In this document: positions 15,878-24,570 of the stretch, in pieces
How positions within the stretch are numbered: the stretch's first letter is position 1
Layout: the number at the start of each line of letters is the position of its first letter
Source: Prorocentrum cordatum
Lineage: Eukaryota > Sar > Dinophyceae > Prorocentrales > Prorocentraceae
Reading direction: 5' to 3'
DNA: 64,000 bases
Assembly: GCA_963575745.1 (NCBI GenBank)
Contig: CAUYUJ010016350.1
Location: 145,001 to 209,000 of the forward strand
Program-made: the position numbers and the translations under genes
Notes under the pieces: model-generated
Seen by the model: the letters and a program-made list of their open reading frames with translations, nothing else
Databases searched by the model: none
What the model was told of the DNA's origin: nothing

Positions 15878-18315
15878 CGGAGATGACACGGAGCACCTCG
15901 TACAGCAGCCGATTGATCCAATCCGGGTAGCGCCCGTCCTCCAGCGGACCGTACGACCTCGCTGGCTGGGACCTCCACCCTGACGCCCTCGAGGCTAGTC
16001 CCGATGATAAGTCTGGCGTCCCCGCCAGTGCCCCGTACGTCGAGCCCCTCGCATTCTCCCAATAGAATAAACCAAGGACTCGCCGGGGGCGCGCCGTACG
16101 CCTCCTCGGCTCCCCGAGGGTCGCCCGGGAGTATCGGGCAGACCTTCACGAGTAGGGGCTCCTGAAGCCACCCGTGGTGGGCGATCCGATCGCCCGGGGC
16201 CCCGCGGTCGGCAGACCGTGAGCGTCCGCTGGCCCTAGCTTCCGCGGAGCGTGTGCGACGCGGCTGCGGCCCCGAGATTAGGGCCTGCGCCCCCGTGGGC
16301 TCCACATCGACAGATGGGGCCACGGCGGGCGGTGGCGGTGCAGCGGGGGGAGGTAGAGGCGGGGGGTAGACCGGCTCGGGCGCAATGCCAACCCCATCGG
16401 CAGCGTGCGCGGTCCAATCGCGCACCCTGGCGGGGCTTGGAGCCCGCGCCCGCATGCGGCGGCGCAGGCCCCCGAGGATCCCCGGTTGGACCGTCGCCTC
16501 GACGCGCGCGGTGCGACCCTCGTCCCGTCGGAGATGTTCCCCGCACATCGGGGCCCCCCCGCAGCTACCCTTCGCCATGCGGAGACAAGTGGGGAGGCTG
16601 CACTTGCGGCCGATCAGGGTAGACCGATACTTCTGCGCATGGTGGGCGCAGAGGTGCACCTGTGCATTGAGACAATGCCCCGGCCGAGGAACGTCCGACA
16701 CCTCCGCGTCCTCCTGTAGCAGGACAGTGGCCTCCTGCATCCCTCGGTCGCCGCACCCCTCCGGCTGGAGGGGGCGTGCGCCACCCGCGAGCTGCGCCCC
16801 AACTTGTGCGGCTTGGCAGGGGCGCTCCTCCGCCTCCACCTCGCTCTCCGAGTCGATGTCCAGGCGGCGATAGCCCGTGGCGTCGGTGATGTAGCGGGGC
16901 TCCGGCCGGCCCCGGCACAGCCATCCGAGTACCGACCAGGGTGAGCAAAGCAGCCACTTGACGACCCCGAATACCTTCCGGAGTCCCACGCCGACTGCTC
17001 GGCAGGCCGTGGCCCTTCCGTGCTCAGCCAAGTCCACGATCTGTGTGTGGTCAATGGCCGCGTACTGGTCGACGTGCATGGGATGCGCCACTGGACAGGA
17101 GGCGCACTCGACAGCACGACATAGATGCACATTCCCTGTCTCCTCGAGGTTCAGCCGCCACTTGCGACTGGTGCACCCCAGGACCTGCCCGATCTTGATG
17201 TTGAGCCCGTGGCGGTCCAATCGGTACCGGTCCGCGAAGTTGCAGCTGATGCGGGCCACCTGCCCGTGCTTACGCAGCAGCACGTGGTTGTACGCCCGAT
17301 TGGTCCCCTCGGCCGCGGACCCCCTTTGTGTAGAACTCCGTCTCCACCACGCCGCCCAAGCCCGGCCCGCGCCAGCGCACCAGCAAGGGGGTCGGAGGGG
17401 GTGGGGGAAGATGGGCGCCGGGCCCATCCCTCCGCGTCGCTGGCAGCACCGGGTAATCTGGTACCACGCCCAGCGGAGTCCCCCGGCAGCCCACAGCATA
17501 GGCTGGGCTGCGGTGTTGACGATGAAGGCCAGGGCACCCAACACGAACGTGAAGATGCCTAGGGCAAAGCATAAGACCGCGGTCTCCCACCAATACCCAA
17601 GCATCTTAACGCCCAGGCGGTCGACGGCGGATCCAAACCATCCGCCACTCGTGCGGATCGTGCCCGGGTGGTCGGGGGAGCTTACCCACGCTCCATAGCC
17701 CACGACCTCGAAGACCCAGGCTGCGAAGCCCCAACCGGGACCCGGCCCTGCCTCCGGGGGCGGTGTAGGTGGCGGCGGCGGCGGTGGGGGTTCGCTCCGG
17801 CCAGCCCACCAATGGGGCAGGTGCGGGACCCAACCACTCCACCCCCAATACCCGTCCGGCCCACGCGGCAGGTCAGGCTCACCATCGCCCGTCCGGTTTC
17901 CCGGGGCGGACGGCTGCCCAGGCGCGCCCGTGGGCTCGTTGTTACCTCCGTATGCCGGCGTAGCTGGGCTGCCTGTGGGCTCGCCCTCGCCTACGCGCCC
18001 GATGCCCGCGGTCGTGGTCGTTGTAGTCGACCCTGACCGCGGCGGCGGTGGGACGCCCGGCGCCCCCGGGGGCTTGGCCTGCGGCCCTCGCCCCTTTCCC
18101 CCTGCAGGCGCGGGCTTGGCGGGCGGTCCTCGCCCCTTGCCTCGCCCCCCACCGCCTGCCGGCGGCGCTGTCGGCCCGGGCAGGGCTGGCGGCGTCGGCG
18201 CTGGGACCTCATGTCCCCCGCGCCCGAATGGCAGCCAGCCAAGTGCCCCTTGGACCGTAAGAGCGCCGCCCGTAACCAAGATCATCAGGTGCGCCCCCAG
18301 GAAGCCCACAGCCAT
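15823..18315 (-). CDS. ORF1: Pro-rich, membrane-anchored, Cys/His-rich protein of the YR element
   Basis: The ATG lies 73 bp inside the A1 repeat, so the 5' leader is nearly all A1. Residues 1-30 are hydrophobic (MAVGFLGAHLMILVTGG), like a signal or anchor. Residues 35-230 are rich in Pro/Gly/Thr. A clear membrane segment follows at about 240-275 (AVLCFALGIFTFVLGALAFI). Cys/His clusters stand at about 396-420 (CASCPVAHPMHVDQY) and 555-593 (CAHH...CSLPTC...CGGAPMCGEH), with a second hydrophobic stretch between them (VFGVVKWLLCSPWSVLGWLC). No known domain is recognised. It is in the same frame as gag, and the last ~45 residues are probably frameshifted by the duplication at 15774-16028, so an uninterrupted ORF1-gag polyprotein may be ancestral. 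Anchoring of assembly to a membrane is inferred. Confidence 0.65.
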   Translation of the reverse strand: MAVGFLGAHLMILVTGGALTVQGALGWLPFGRGGHEVPAPTPPALPGPTAPPAGGGGRGKGRGPPAKPAPAGGKGRGPQAKPPGAPGVPPPPRSGSTTTTTTAGIGRVGEGEPTGSPATPAYGGNNEPTGAPGQPSAPGNRTGDGEPDLPRGPDGYWGWSGWVPHLPHWWAGRSEPPPPPPPPTPPPEAGPGPGWGFAAWVFEVVGYGAWVSSPDHPGTIRTSGGWFGSAVDRLGVKMLGYWWETAVLCFALGIFTFVLGALAFIVNTAAQPMLWAAGGLRWAWYQITRCCQRRGGMGPAPIFPHPLRPPCWCAGAGRAWAAWWRRSSTQRGSAAEGTNRAYNHVLLRKHGQVARISCNFADRYRLDRHGLNIKIGQVLGCTSRKWRLNLEETGNVHLCRAVECASCPVAHPMHVDQYAAIDHTQIVDLAEHGRATACRAVGVGLRKVFGVVKWLLCSPWSVLGWLCRGRPEPRYITDATGYRRLDIDSESEVEAEERPCQAAQVGAQLAGGARPLQPEGCGDRGMQEATVLLQEDAEVSDVPRPGHCLNAQVHLCAHHAQKYRSTLIGRKCSLPTCLRMAKGSCGGAPMCGEHLRRDEGRTARVEATVQPGILGGLRRRMRARAPSPARVRDWTAHAADGVGIAPEPVYPPPLPPPAAPPPPAVAPSVDVEPTGAQALISGPQPRRTRSAEARASGRSRSADRGAPGDRIAHHGWLQEPLLVKVCPILPGDPRGAEEAYGAPPASPWFILLGECEGLDVRGTGGDARLIIGTSLEGVRVEVPASEVVRSAGGRALPGLDQSAAVRGAPCHLRWRGLLSSGLASRASGWR
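15895..16028. repeat. Longer copy of the imperfect tandem duplication at the ORF1/gag border
   Basis: This is the partner of 15774-15877. On the minus strand it holds both the ORF1 frame (LIIGTSLEGVRVEVP) and, after a frame change near 15960, YGPLEDGRYPDWINRLLYEV. The second reading joins smoothly to downstream gag-like sequence, so this copy is probably closest to the functional sequence. Confidence 0.8.
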
Positions 18316-18388
18316 GGCACCACAGGCGCGCTACCTAGTCCGCGGACTAGCACGGCTGTGGTTATGGCCGCCCCGCGGCCCCCTGGAA

Positions 18389-18493
18389 CACCCGCGCGTC
18401 GGCCAGAGCCGAACGCTACGGACCCAAAATGGCTACCTGAGCCCACACCCCCTCCCACTTAACCTGCAGTCTACAACCAATCAGACTATACAA
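18389..18493 (-). repeat. A1 terminal direct repeat (5' end of the YR element)
   Basis: It is identical to 3026-3130 over 105 bp and marks the 5' end of the element. Sense reading gives GGGCTCAG then GTAGCCATTTTGG (18436-18424), which looks like a truncated spliced-leader end followed by a spliced-leader core. Promoter elements should lie here or just inside; no TATA-like motif is clear. Confidence 0.9.
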
Positions 18494-18720
18494 ATTTGTC
18501 GCGCGATGATGGGCCTGTTCTCATCGCATGTGTTCGCCATCGCCGAGACGACGTCGACTACCCTGATCCAGATTTGGCCAATCATGCTCGCGATGCTGCC
18601 CAGGCCCGCGGGGGGGTTCGAGGGCCGTCGGCATTTTCATGTCGGGACCAAGGGCGCCAGGGGGGCGGGGGGGGCGACCGCTTTGGGGCGGGGTTGGGCA
18701 GGGGCGCGTTTCTTTTCTGA
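18494..18720 (+). pseudogene. LINE reverse transcriptase relic, part right of the YR insertion
   Basis: This continues the frame broken at 2779: g|at then TTG TCG gives DLSRDDGPVLIA. After a frameshift near 18530 the reading becomes FAIAETTSTTLIQIW then MLAMLPRPAGGF. The 'lPKPaGGfRpIg' pattern is a conserved early RT block of dinoflagellate LINEs. Sequence up to about 19260 may hold further worn RT but no block I can name. Confidence 0.55.
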
Positions 18721-19285
18721 TCGGGCCACGGTTGCAAGTGCGCGACTGACGCCGCGCGGCGACGGACGGCCTGTTCGGAACGTTCCACGCGCAGCGGTGG
18801 ATGCGCGGCCGCTGGACGGGAGACGCGATTAATTTCTGCGGGCTGATGGGCCCCGAAGATTCGGAGGCTCGCCGCGTTGACTCGGGCACCCCGTTCCTGG
18901 CGGCGAAAGCCTCCACGCCGTTTACAGGGGCGCGCGCGCCACTGTCATCGCAGGCTTTCGAGCGGCCCGTTTGTCGCGTGCAGGGGCGCCGCTGCTGGTT
19001 GCGTTCAAGCTACTGCGTGCGTTCGCGCGCATTACAGTCGCGCGTGCCTTTCCGCGAAGTTCGCCCCGCCCATTCGCGCTCACTTATCCATCGATGGCAT
19101 AGACGCGTCTGGAACCGGCAAGTCTTGCGAAACGATGCGCGGCTGTCTCGCCCGAGCTCAGAAGTGCGACTGCCCCGGGCCAAGCGAGACCGGCGGTCGG
19201 CGACCCGCCCCGTCGGCAAGTTGCCCGCTGCATAGCTGGGTGCTTTGGCCAGGTCCAGCGCCGTTCACCCCGCGGCGGCGAGTCC

Positions 19286-19307
19286 GGGGGGGGGGGGGGG
19301 GGGGGGG
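19286..19307. repeat. Poly-G tract of 22
   Basis: An uninterrupted G run sits just before a (TA)n patch (19330-19350) and the GA-rich block. Confidence 0.9.
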
Positions 19308-19349
19308 CGCTCCGGGGCCGGGAAGGCGATATATATATCTATATATATA

Positions 19350-19645
19350 TGTAGATAGAGAGAGAAAGAGAGAAGAAAAGAGAGAGACAGAGAGAGAGAG
19401 AGAGAGAAAAAAAAAGAGAGAGAGAGATAGAGATAAAGAGAGAGAGAGAGAGAGGGAGAAAAAAAAGGACATGCGCATGCATATCGATAGAGAGAGGGAG
19501 AGAAGAGAGAAGTGAGTGCGACAAACAGAAAAATATACAATGCAGAGATAGAGAGAGAGAGAGAGAGAGACATAATGAAATAGAGAGAGAGAGAGAGAGA
19601 GATAAAGAGAGAGAGAGAGAGAGAGATATAAAGAGAGAAAGAGAG

Positions 19646-19680
<35 letters not shown>

Positions 19681-19830
19681 AAAAACAAAAAATGATAGAG
19701 AGAGAGAGAAATAAATAACAAAACAACAAAGAGAGAGAGAGAGAGAGAGAGAGAGAAGAAACAAAAAGGGGAACAAATATAGAGAGAGAGAGAGAGAGAG
19801 AGGCAGGACAGCCAAGGGAGAGAGAGAGGA
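19350..19830. repeat. (GA)n-rich microsatellite block, ~480 bp
   Basis: GAGAGA runs are broken by AAAAAA and ATA patches, plus ATATATATCT next to the start. The minus strand stays open over more than 200 codons of Ser/Leu/Phe repeats, which is only a consequence of the repeat. It may sit inside the decayed LINE that starts at 18494. Confidence 0.95.
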
Positions 19831-21595
19831 GGGATAGAGCTTTCGCGAGCAGGGTTGAGCGCACCACGTGGTAGAGGCATGTTCCCAGGCGCCCTGCAAA
19901 CGCCAGGCGTTGTAGTTGTCCTCTCCCTGGGCTTTACTATCGCTTTGGAATCCATGGGCTCTGGCAGTGTCGAGGTCTCGCGAACAGTCCGGCAAGCGGG
20001 CGGGTGGTTGCGTCCGTCGCGCGGCGGTTTTTCGTTATATGCAGCTCTGGCTTTTGAAGTTGAGCCGCGCTGGCGCGGCGCCGCGGCGCCCGTCGTCAGG
20101 CGGGGCAAGGAAGTTTGGACGGCGCAGCGCACGTCTTTCGTCATCGCTTTCAGTCTGTCTGAGATGCGGAGACTGCGGCAGCGTTCAATTTCAAGCTTCC
20201 GTCCTTCACGCAGAGGAATCTCCAGAGCCCTATCTCAGCGCGCCCTATGCGTCCTTTCAGAGGCCAGGCTGGAGCGCGAGAGATTTTGCTGCGCGCGCAA
20301 ACCGCAACGGCACTGCCGCTCAGCTTGCCCCCGCCAGGCCGACGCTAGCAAAGGATTTGCTTCGACGCGCGGTCGGTCGGGATTCGGATATCTCGATCGC
20401 CCGAAAGTTGCGCGGCCCCTGGGGCCGATTGCGTTTTCGCGCCGCCAAGGCCGAGTCGCGTCGGACGCGGCGTTCTGCGATCGAAGAAGAATTATTCAGC
20501 TTGCCTTTAAGATAAATCACGCTGGCTAATGTACATCAGCGCTTACAAGCATCGCGAGTCCTCGGCGCAGGCCCAATCCCGCCGCGACCCCGAGGAACCA
20601 GGGATTGACGAGTGCGAGCGGCCCTCCAACGCGGAAGCGGCCGCGCTGGCGCCGCTGCGAGGGGGGCCTCTTCGCCCTCGCCCCTCATTGCCCGCGACGG
20701 CTGAAGAAGCAGCAGCGAGGTCGCCCGTGCCGCGCGTCGCCCCGCAGCTGAACTGTCGCCGGCCTGGCCTCGCCCGAGCCTCGGCGCGCTCGAGGTCCAG
20801 GGTCCGCCGCCAGATCCGAAGGAATCCATCTTTCGCCAGTCGCACGACTGGCAGAGGTCTGGCAATGTTTGGCGCTGTTGGCTCGCTGTATCGGGCCCAG
20901 GTCCGCCGTCGCACTTGACCTTGGGAGGCGTTCTGGGCCGCGCCAGAATGGCGCGGGTTCGGCCGAAGCCAATGGCCGCAAGCTGGCGTTGTTTAGCGCT
21001 TCGGATGGTTATGAATATTGTTTGCGTCTGCGCTGCGTGGCTTTTCTCCGCCAGGAAGTGTATGTGAAAAGCGACTTCACCGGCAGATGCTTCGCAGATG
21101 TCACCAGGTTTAAACAGACGAGTTCCAGCCACATTTTGTCCATAATCTACCCGAGTGACAAGCTTTTTCGCATAGTCATCGCTCTTGTGGCGCCAGCGTT
21201 TGCCCCGGGTTTGGATCCCGGTGCCGGTCGCGAGGCCAGCAATGCCTTTCTTGATCCAAACCCGGCCTCCGCGATGCGCAGTGTCGTGACGGCGCCGCGT
21301 CCGGAAGCAGTGGCGTCGGATGGTCAGCCTGTCTCGTCGCGTCGAACCGATGATCCAGGATCAGGATCAGACTAATTAGTGTCGTTGCCACGCCCAGTTT
21401 AGTCGCTGACGGGGCATTGTGCCAGTTATCAATTTCGTCCAGCAGCAGCCTCAGGCGCCCGAGTGCACGCCGGGGGTACCTTCGCGAAGATGTTTAAAAC
21501 ATTTACAATTATTCAATATGAATACTATTCTCCCTCCCCGCGTATTGTTTTTTACACAGGTTTCCCCGGAATTGGGTTTTCGCTTACATTTTTTC
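19831..21595. other. Intergenic or unrecognised, GC-rich, with plus-strand open frames
   Basis: The plus strand is open at 19916-20515 (199 codons; contains AKDLLRRAVGRDSDISIARK) and the minus strand at 20536-21132. Neither shows a known motif. The composition of the first is compatible with a worn retroelement 3' part. Nothing else is seen apart from an AT-richer patch at 21495-21600. Confidence 0.25.
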
Positions 21596-21599
21596 AAAA

Positions 21600-21812
21600 T
21601 GCTGCTCTCGCTGAGGCGCCGGCCTCATTTTCGGGCCCCGTTCGTTCCGAATCGTGCTCCCGCTGCAGCGTTGGCCTCATTTCTGTGCTTCCGCTCGTTC
21701 CGAATCGTGCTTCCGCTGCAGCGCCTGCCTCACTTCCGCGCTTCCGCTCGTTTCGACTCCTGCTCCCGCTGCAGCGTTGGCGTTATTTCCCGTGGCATGC
21801 CACGGCATGCAC
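21600..21812. repeat. 53-bp tandem repeat, four units
   Basis: GCTGCAGCG recurs at 21662, 21715 and 21768, with a diverged unit starting near 21609 (GCTGAGGCG). Each unit also carries a CGTTCCGAATCGTGCT-type segment. The repeat ends at GGCATGCCACGGCATGC, which recurs in altered form at 21852-21880. Confidence 0.8.
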
Positions 21813-22199
21813 TGCAATGCTAGGTTGATACTACGCTTTGCGGTGCTCTTCTACGCCATGCCACGCCGTGCTCTACAATGCATCGCGTACCCATCATTGC
21901 CCTGCTCGACATCCGACTGAGCGAGTAGAGAAGGGATCTGCGCCATGGTAAGGGATGGGAGGGAGGGTAGTATGTCAGATATGACGCGAGCGCACCGAGC
22001 TTGCCCTTCCCCCCTCTTCCTCTTCCTCCTTTTCTTCCTATTCCCCCCCCTCCTCCTCCTGTTCCTGCCCCCGCTCTCCTGCTAGGGAAAACTGTTTGCG
22101 GCAGTGGGTTTTGGTAAGTTGCAGCCGCCCAGCGAAGTACTTTGACGGCCGCCTCATCCTGAGAGATGGATTTAGGTGCCTTGAACAATTCTTGCGTAC

Positions 22200-22335
22200 G
22201 TGGCGGTTTTCCTGCTTCCCCTCCTGTTCCTCTTTCTCCTCCTCTTTCTCTTCCCCCTCCTCCTCCTCATCCTCCTCTTTTTCCTCCTTTTCCTCCTCCT
22301 CCTCCTCTTCCTCCTCCTCCTCCTCCTCCTCCTCC

Positions 22336-22369
<34 letters not shown>

Positions 22370-22435
22370 CATCCTCATCCTCATCCTCATCCTCATCGTC
22401 CTCCTCATCGTCCTCCCCATCGTCCTCGTCTTGCT
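22200..22435. repeat. (CTC/CAT)n microsatellite
   Basis: CTCCTC blocks pass into (ATC)n from about 22338 and then (CTCATC)n. Open frames over it encode only Ser, Pro or Leu runs. Confidence 0.95.
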
Positions 22436-22439
22436 ACTC

Positions 22440-23470
22440 CTGGGGCATTCCTAAAGCATTCCAGCGGCGTTCCTGGGACTGGGATGCTCCTGGGACGTTC
22501 GCGGGACGTTCCTGTGGCGCTCTGGCGGTGTTGTTGGGATGCTCCCGATATGCTCATGGGGTGATCTTGGATGTTCCCGGGGATGCTCTTGGGATGCTCC
22601 TGGGGCGCGCACAGGGTGTTCCTGGGATGATTTTGGGATGGTTCTGGAGATGCTCTTAGGGTGGTCGTGGGATTCTCCTGGCATGCTCCGGGGGTGCTCT
22701 TGGGACGTTCCCGGGATGCTCCTGAAAGGCTCCTGGGATGTTTTTGTCGGGCGTTCCTGGGATGCTCACGGGATGCTCATGGGGCGTTCCTAGGATGTTT
22801 TTGGGATGCTCTTGGGATGTTCGTGGGGATACTCCTGGGATGCTCCTCGGATGTTTCTGGGATGTTCCGTGGGCGTTCCTGGGATGCTCCTGGGATGCTC
22901 ACTGGATGCTCCTGGGGCGATTCCAGGGTGCTCCTGGAATGCTCCTGGGATGCACTTCGGATTTTCCCGGGATCATCCCGGGATCCTATTGGGATGCTCC
23001 AGGCATGCTCCTGGGATGTTTCTGGGGTGCTTTTGGGATGCACTTCGGATTTTCCCGGGATTACCCCGGGATCCTATTGGGATGTTCCAGGCATGCTCCT
23101 GGGATGCTTCTGGGGTGTTTCTGGGATGCTTTCGGGGTGCTCCTGAGGCGTTCCTGGGGTGCTCCTGGGGTGGTACCAGGGCGTGTCTACCCTAGGGCGT
23201 TCCTGGAGTGCTCCAGGGATGCTCCTGGGATGTTCCGGGGATGTTTTGTGGATGTTTTCTCTCGCGTTCTTGGGGTTCTGCACTGCGCTGCACGACGCAG
23301 ACACCACGCAAATGCACTTCGCAAGTGCACTAAGCAAACGTACTACGCAACTAGACTACGCATGTGCACTACGCGAAACGCACTGCAGCGATGTTCCTGG
23401 GGTGCTCCTGGCGCGCTCTCAGGATGCTCTTGGGATGTTCCTGGGGTGGTTTGTAGCTGCTCATGTTGCA
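22440..23470. repeat. 11-bp minisatellite, about 1 kb
   Basis: The unit is CTGGGATGCTC with scattered changes. Because 11 is not a multiple of 3, each plus frame reads the same 33-bp (11-residue) peptide cycle, such as LGCSWDAPGML, which keeps long frames open. A coding-like patch of other composition (CGCAAATGCACTTCGCAAGT and similar) begins at 23275. Confidence 0.9.
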
Positions 23471-23608
23471 TCCCCGAAACGCTCCTGAGCAATGCAGATG
23501 CATCACGCACAAACACAACAAAAATACGCTACGCGAGTACACGACGTAAATACATTGCGCAACATATGTGTCGGGTCGCGAAGTTTTTGACCACGAGGAA
23601 TTTCAGTA

Positions 23609-23702
23609 TTTGTTTGTGGTGGCCTCTCTTGCACGCGGGATGCCTCTTCAAACGCGTATTTGGTCTGTCTGGCATTTGGCGCTTAGCTCCTCAAAAAAGC
23701 TT
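23609..23702 (+). repeat. Dispersed ~95-bp repeat, copy 1
   Basis: GTGGCCTCTCTTGCACGCGG and TGTCTGGCATTTGGCGCTTA align with 34424-34518 and 36648-36752. The three copies share the order TTGTTTG, CCTCTC..GCACGCG, GATGTCTT, ATGCGT, TGTCGCAGGGCGCTGAGCTCC. It may be the tail of a short interspersed element. Confidence 0.5.
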
Positions 23703-23789
23703 CGCGCAAAGGTGGTAGTTTTCCATCCTTTTTCCATCCTGCAACGGTTTCCGACCAAATGGTTTGTTGGTTTTCAACAAAAAACAACT

Positions 23790-24570
23790 CGGTCACGGGC
23801 ATGGGCATGAAGCAGTCCAGTATCCACTCTGAGCTCACGATGTCTGTTTCGGCGTTGCGTGAGGACTACAACCAGATGGCAGAAAGGATGGGCATCCAAG
23901 AGGCTCACATGGAACAGGGCCGACATGCCGGCGGAGGCTGAGCGTCTCGCCCGCATGAATAAGTTCGGGGATACCGTCAAGCGCACCGGGGAGCAGTTCA
24001 CGGACGTTCAGAAGGTCGATCGACAGGGGCATAATGCTGGCCCTCCTCCGAAGCGTCGTCGGAAGCATAGCCCAACTTCGTCTCGGTCTACGGGTGCACG
24101 CTCATCATCGAGAGGGTCGATTCAGCAGGCAGCAGGAAGGTGCGTTGCGTTTGATTCTATTATGTTTCATTCATCCACTCATGGTCGCCACACTTCGCCG
24201 AGCGGCCGAAAACGTTCGTCATTGCTGCGTCTTGCAGCTTCCAGACATCTGTTGCCATCAATGCCTCTGACCTTCATAGGAAGGCGATCATCAAGCTCAT
24301 TGCCGCAACGGCGGCGTCGGACTTCCATTCCAACTTCCGAAAGGTCGAATGTGGCATGCTGTTCCCTGATCCGGAGGGAGGTCACTTCTTGCTGAAGGTA
24401 TGGGGGGGGGGCTCTCAACGCGAAGGATTGCAGGCTGATCTTGGCGATGGGGAAGGCGCGACAGAAGCTCGACGCGCTCTTGCCGGGAATGTTCGCCGCT
24501 GGCACGACGGGGCCTGGCGGCGACGCGACCCCGCGCGGCGCGCTCGCATGGCGGTCGCTACAGGGGATCC
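23790..24570 (+). pseudogene. Retroelement ORF1 relic with coiled coil
   Basis: Pieces in three frames read as one protein. VSALREDYNQMAERMGIQEA and LARMNKFGDTVKRTGEQFTD are coiled-coil-like. A basic K/R/S stretch follows (PPKRRRKHSP), then INASDLHRKAIIKLIAATAA and VECGMLFPDPEGGHFLLKV (24265-24400). A poly-G run near 24403-24412 shifts the frame, after which LNAKDCRLILAMGKARQKLD appears. The pattern resembles ORF1 proteins of dinoflagellate LINEs. It is broken by frameshifts and not functional. Confidence 0.45.

Larger units (their letters stand above)
2780..18493 (-). mobile_element. PAT/Ngaro-like tyrosine-recombinase retrotransposon with split direct repeats, 15.7 kb
   Basis: On the minus strand the order is A1 (18493-18389), ORF1, gag-like ORF, pol with RT, RNase H and tyrosine recombinase, then B1 (3340-3131), A2 (3130-3026), a 36-bp spacer and B2 (2989-2780). 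This A1-ORFs-B1-A2-B2 layout is the hallmark of PAT-like and Ngaro-like YR retrotransposons in the DIRS order. Joining the two ends in a circle (B2 to A1) would give the same junction as the internal B1|A2. Both flanks belong to one LINE RT gene, and I see no target-site duplication; integration through a recombinase leaves none. The A repeats are identical and the B repeats differ at 1 of 210 bases, so the insertion looks recent. At 15.7 kb it is long for the class. Integrase, aspartic protease and LTRs are not seen. Confidence 0.9.

Noticed and set aside
19158-20144. Minus-strand ORF of 328 codons rich in Ser/Leu/Phe
   Set aside because: It is translation of a (GA)n block.
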